A stretch of DNA of 64,000 nt, from the NCBI GenBank assembly GCA_001797675.1, contig MGQB01000039.1, positions 1 to 64,000 on the forward strand, read 5' to 3'. Positions within the stretch are counted from its first letter, which is position 1. Each line of letters starts with the position of its first letter. Positions 61,985 through 64,000 of this stretch are shown piece by piece. Below the pieces are notes generated by a model. It worked only from the letters and a program-made list of their open reading frames with translations. It searched no databases and was not told the origin of the DNA. Source of the DNA: Deltaproteobacteria bacterium RBG_13_43_22. Its GTDB lineage: Bacteria; Desulfobacterota; RBG-13-43-22. The translations under genes and the position numbers were made by a program.

Positions 61985-62401
61985 CTATCGTTTTCGACTG
62001 TTCAGGAATTCTTCCTGACGCAGATCCGGATTTTCTTTGAGGGCTCTAGCCAGGTCTCTGGATAAAATAGCTGAATCGAGGCATCGGCCGCATTCGATGA
62101 TGATTTCGGCAAGATGTTCACAACCCTTTCGGCCGATCTCTCTCATCACCTGTTTATCCCATTCCGCTTCCCTTAAGGATAATCCGACGGCCTTCGGAAG
62201 GACTGAAATCGCCTGGGGACAGACAAAATTGGTGTATCGTTTCATGTGGCCCTGGATCTGCAGGATGGTTCCGTCGTCTATTCGGACTTTCATGGAAATC
62301 TCCATGCCGTAAATATGATCCTCCTGGATGCCGTTGAATCGAATGGTGTGTTCGTCAAGAAATTCGGCTCCGACTACCTGGGTCCGTTGAAAAGTTACCA
62401 T
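61985..62401 (-). CDS. DUF2889-like protein
   Basis: 138 residues. Matches the family in HMKRYTNFVCPQAISVLPKAVGLSL and the conserved REIGRKGCEHLAEIIIECGRCL (Gly-Cys-x-His-Leu). GGGAGA precedes the ATG. Its function is not known; family members sometimes lie near CoA-ester metabolism genes. A second, more distant copy (62643) is upstream, separated by a repeat element. Confidence 0.75.
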   Translation of the reverse strand: MVTFQRTQVVGAEFLDEHTIRFNGIQEDHIYGMEISMKVRIDDGTILQIQGHMKRYTNFVCPQAISVLPKAVGLSLREAEWDKQVMREIGRKGCEHLAEIIIECGRCLDSAILSRDLARALKENPDLRQEEFLNSRKR

Positions 62402-62642
62402 ATTTTCTCCCTATACAGGTTGCTGAAAACGGCCCATCCACTGCGTTGCCCTCATCCTTCGTCATTGCGGCGTACTTCTTGTACGCCTCATTCCTCAGGA
62501 TTTCAGGCGCCTTGTATCTAGACCTTTTTGAGCAACCTCTGAAAATTTAGTTTTTCCACATCCCATTAACCTTCATAACTTTTTAGGGTGCCACAAATTA
62601 GTAACTGACTTTCTTCAAACTCCGAACTTTAAACTTCTGTCC
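62402..62642. repeat. Dispersed repeat element with GGCGTAC hairpin
   Basis: About 62430-62538 contains CCCTCATCCTTCGTCATTGC, the hairpin GGCGTAC-TTCTT-GTACGCC (62469-62487), CTCATTCCTCAGGATTTCAGG and ATCTAGACCTTTTTGAGCAACC. The same order of words is found at about 42985-43145 and, cut short, at 37590-37642. It separates the two DUF2889-like genes. Confidence 0.65.
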
Positions 62643-63134
62643 TCATAGGTTAAGCCCGGCCATAATGGGGCTCTCGTCCTGAAAAGCAATGCAACTTCTG
62701 ACCAGACGGGGATTTGTTTTTAATCTTTCCCGAAGGGCGGCCAATTTTTTATCCGGATCGGCAACCGTTTCGCCTGCTTCGATACCGGGCCGGGTGAAAT
62801 GGAGGATAACGGCATTGCTGGATTCCAATACCGCATCCATCAGGATGGAACACCCTACGGTTCCACCCAGAAGACCGGCCAGGATTTTACGAAGACCGGA
62901 ACCGATGCTGACCCCCTCCACTTTCTTAATCAGATTTGACGCATCACGACAGGAAAGGGGAGGATATCGTTCCAGTCGGGCTTCCGCTTCAATAATTTCC
63001 AGTTCCGGAGGCTGGACGATCAACTGTATTTCCGCTTTGAGTAAATCGTCGGTAAGCCGCCAGGAAACACTCAAATCTCCATCCGGCCGGGGTTCAACTT
63101 CAATCACCTTGTTGCGTAAAAATTGTAAGGTCAT
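62643..63134 (-). CDS. DUF2889-like protein, divergent
   Basis: 163 residues. ARLERYPPLSCRDASNLIKKVEGVSIGSGLRK and LGGTVGCSILMDAVLESSNAVI follow the DUF2889 pattern (Cys, Gly-Gly-x-x-Gly-Cys), but His of the GCxH motif is Ile here. The start shares one base with the CoaE stop (TGATG), so the two are coupled. Same-strand placement next to another DUF2889 gene suggests a functional pair. Confidence 0.65.
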   Translation of the reverse strand: MTLQFLRNKVIEVEPRPDGDLSVSWRLTDDLLKAEIQLIVQPPELEIIEAEARLERYPPLSCRDASNLIKKVEGVSIGSGLRKILAGLLGGTVGCSILMDAVLESSNAVILHFTRPGIEAGETVADPDKKLAALRERLKTNPRLVRSCIAFQDESPIMAGLNL

Positions 63135-64000
63135 CAGGACTCCTTGTTGGTATTAAGACGTTTCTTCTGGATTTCTTGTAATTTCTTCCAGACCTCTTTC
63201 ACCTGCTTCCGGGTTCCCTCCAGGGAACCGGAGTTGTCTACCACCAGGTCACAATATCCTTTTTTTTCTTCCACTGGCATCTGGGAGCGAATAATTTTCA
63301 TGGCCAATTCTTCACTAATACCGTCTCTGGCCATCAGCCGTTTGAGCTGCACTTCCTCCGGGGCATAAACCATCAAAAGATGGTCAAACAAGGACTGCCA
63401 ATGGACCTCAATGAGCAGGGGGACCACGAACTGGATAATGAGCGGTTCTTTCCTTTGCGAAAGCCTTTCCACTTGCTCAAAATAGGCCTCAAGGATTCTC
63501 GGATGAGTGAAGCTTTCCAATTTTTTACGTTTTTCTATATCCCGAAAAACGATATCCTTGAGTTTCTCCCGGTCGAGGGTTTTATCTTCCGACAGGACCT
63601 GTTCTCCAAAAAAAGAAACAATATCCCGATAGGCTGGTTTCCCAGGCAATACAACTTCCCTGCTTAAGACATCAGAATCGATCATCAGCGCACCCAATTC
63701 TTCCAGCATTTTGGCCACGGTGGACTTTCCCGTGGCGATACTGCCGGTAACACCCAGCAGGAGGTGACGGGGATTACGTTGCAGTCGGCCCGACCTGGAC
63801 TCGGATTGATAGGCTGCCGGGAATTGACCGGCTATATCGGCTTCCGCCCCGGCGTAACTGATGGGATATCGAATCCCTCTCCGGTAAAGGACCTCCATAC
63901 CCTTCAGTGCCTTATCGATCAGGTCGGCGGGAAGGGCCATGACCAGTTCATCGTCCTGGGCATGACCATAGCGTCTTTCCCCATAACAGGGAATGGTCAG
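63134..64000 (-). CDS. coaE: Dephospho-CoA kinase with an N-terminal DUF169-like segment (cut by window edge)
   Basis: The CoaE domain has Walker A GVTGSIATGKSTVAK, MIDSDVLSREVVLPG, FTHPRI, VVPLLIE and a basic lid KRLMARDGISEELAMK. It phosphorylates dephospho-CoA to CoA. Before it, in the same open frame without a stop up to the window end, lie TIPCYGERRYGHAQDDELVM and ALPADLIDKALKGMEVLYRRGIRYPIS, which match the C-terminal part of DUF169 proteins. So the gene seems to encode a DUF169-CoaE fusion; the true start is outside. A shorter CoaE starting at ATG 63940 is possible but less likely, because the DUF169 match continues upstream of it. Confidence 0.82.
   Translation of the reverse strand: MTIPCYGERRYGHAQDDELVMALPADLIDKALKGMEVLYRRGIRYPISYAGAEADIAGQFPAAYQSESRSGRLQRNPRHLLLGVTGSIATGKSTVAKMLEELGALMIDSDVLSREVVLPGKPAYRDIVSFFGEQVLSEDKTLDREKLKDIVFRDIEKRKKLESFTHPRILEAYFEQVERLSQRKEPLIIQFVVPLLIEVHWQSLFDHLLMVYAPEEVQLKRLMARDGISEELAMKIIRSQMPVEEKKGYCDLVVDNSGSLEGTRKQVKEVWKKLQEIQKKRLNTNKES

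Overview
The window looks like a chromosome segment of an uncultured, anaerobic, Gram-negative bacterium of the Desulfobacterota (former Deltaproteobacteria). The evidence is the gene content: an LPS export block (kdsA, kdsC, lptC, lptA, lptB) continuing into rpoN, hpf, ptsN, rapZ and a mannose-type EIIA gene in the order usual for that group, together with HdrABC-like, NuoEF-like and Tmc-like electron-transfer proteins. This is inference from gene families and order; no rRNA gene is present.

1-18.7 kb is a surface-polysaccharide region. It holds a B12-binding radical SAM enzyme, a family 2 glycosyltransferase, a SAM methyltransferase, an initiating sugar-phosphate transferase, a DegT-type aminotransferase, a membrane NDP-sugar dehydratase, a large Wzy/WaaL-type protein with a C-terminal repeat region, a CpsB-like phosphatase, an exported Ala/Gln-repeat protein with 27 glycines in a row, and an outer-membrane beta-barrel. 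It is scarred: a deacetylase-like fragment, an IS110 copy with a stop codon at its catalytic Glu, an aminotransferase 3' fragment, and two neighbouring toxin-antitoxin pairs.

18.7-45 kb is mostly housekeeping: purB, mfd, two Hsp20 genes, a core MetE-like protein, efp, an ftsB-like gene, an Mrp-type ATPase, larE, an AcuB-like CBS protein, pyrG, the Kdo/Lpt/rpoN/PTS block, a RimI-like acetyltransferase, and an ECF sigma / anti-sigma / Spy-like operon. A four-helix-bundle gene is deleted internally.

45-60.7 kb is an energy-conservation island: hdrB and hdrC, a cytochrome b-like membrane protein with an HdrD/TmcB-like Fe-S protein, two universal stress proteins, response regulators and histidine kinases, and a leftward operon nuoE-nuoF-nuoG/hoxU-like-hdrA/mvhD. 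That operon is preceded by a sigma-54-type promoter (58740-58755), a cluster of TGAAAC boxes (58817-58946) and a gene for a PAS-PAS-AAA+ sigma-54 activator; rpoN itself is at 38.4 kb. The HdrA-like subunit has lost several canonical FAD and Fe-S residues, so it may not be an ordinary bifurcating HdrA.

60.9-64 kb reads leftward: a protein joining a DUF169-like segment to dephospho-CoA kinase (cut by the window edge), two DUF2889-like proteins, a PHP-domain protein and a small unknown protein.

Intergenic DNA is crowded with short word repeats (AAGCTCAAAGCTGAAAG-type, AGACCAGATAGACC-type, CTTGAGGAGC modules, TCCCGC/GCGGGA hairpins and others). Several have entered genes, adding in-frame segments or new C-termini and stop codons. 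No rRNA, tRNA, CRISPR array or prophage was seen.
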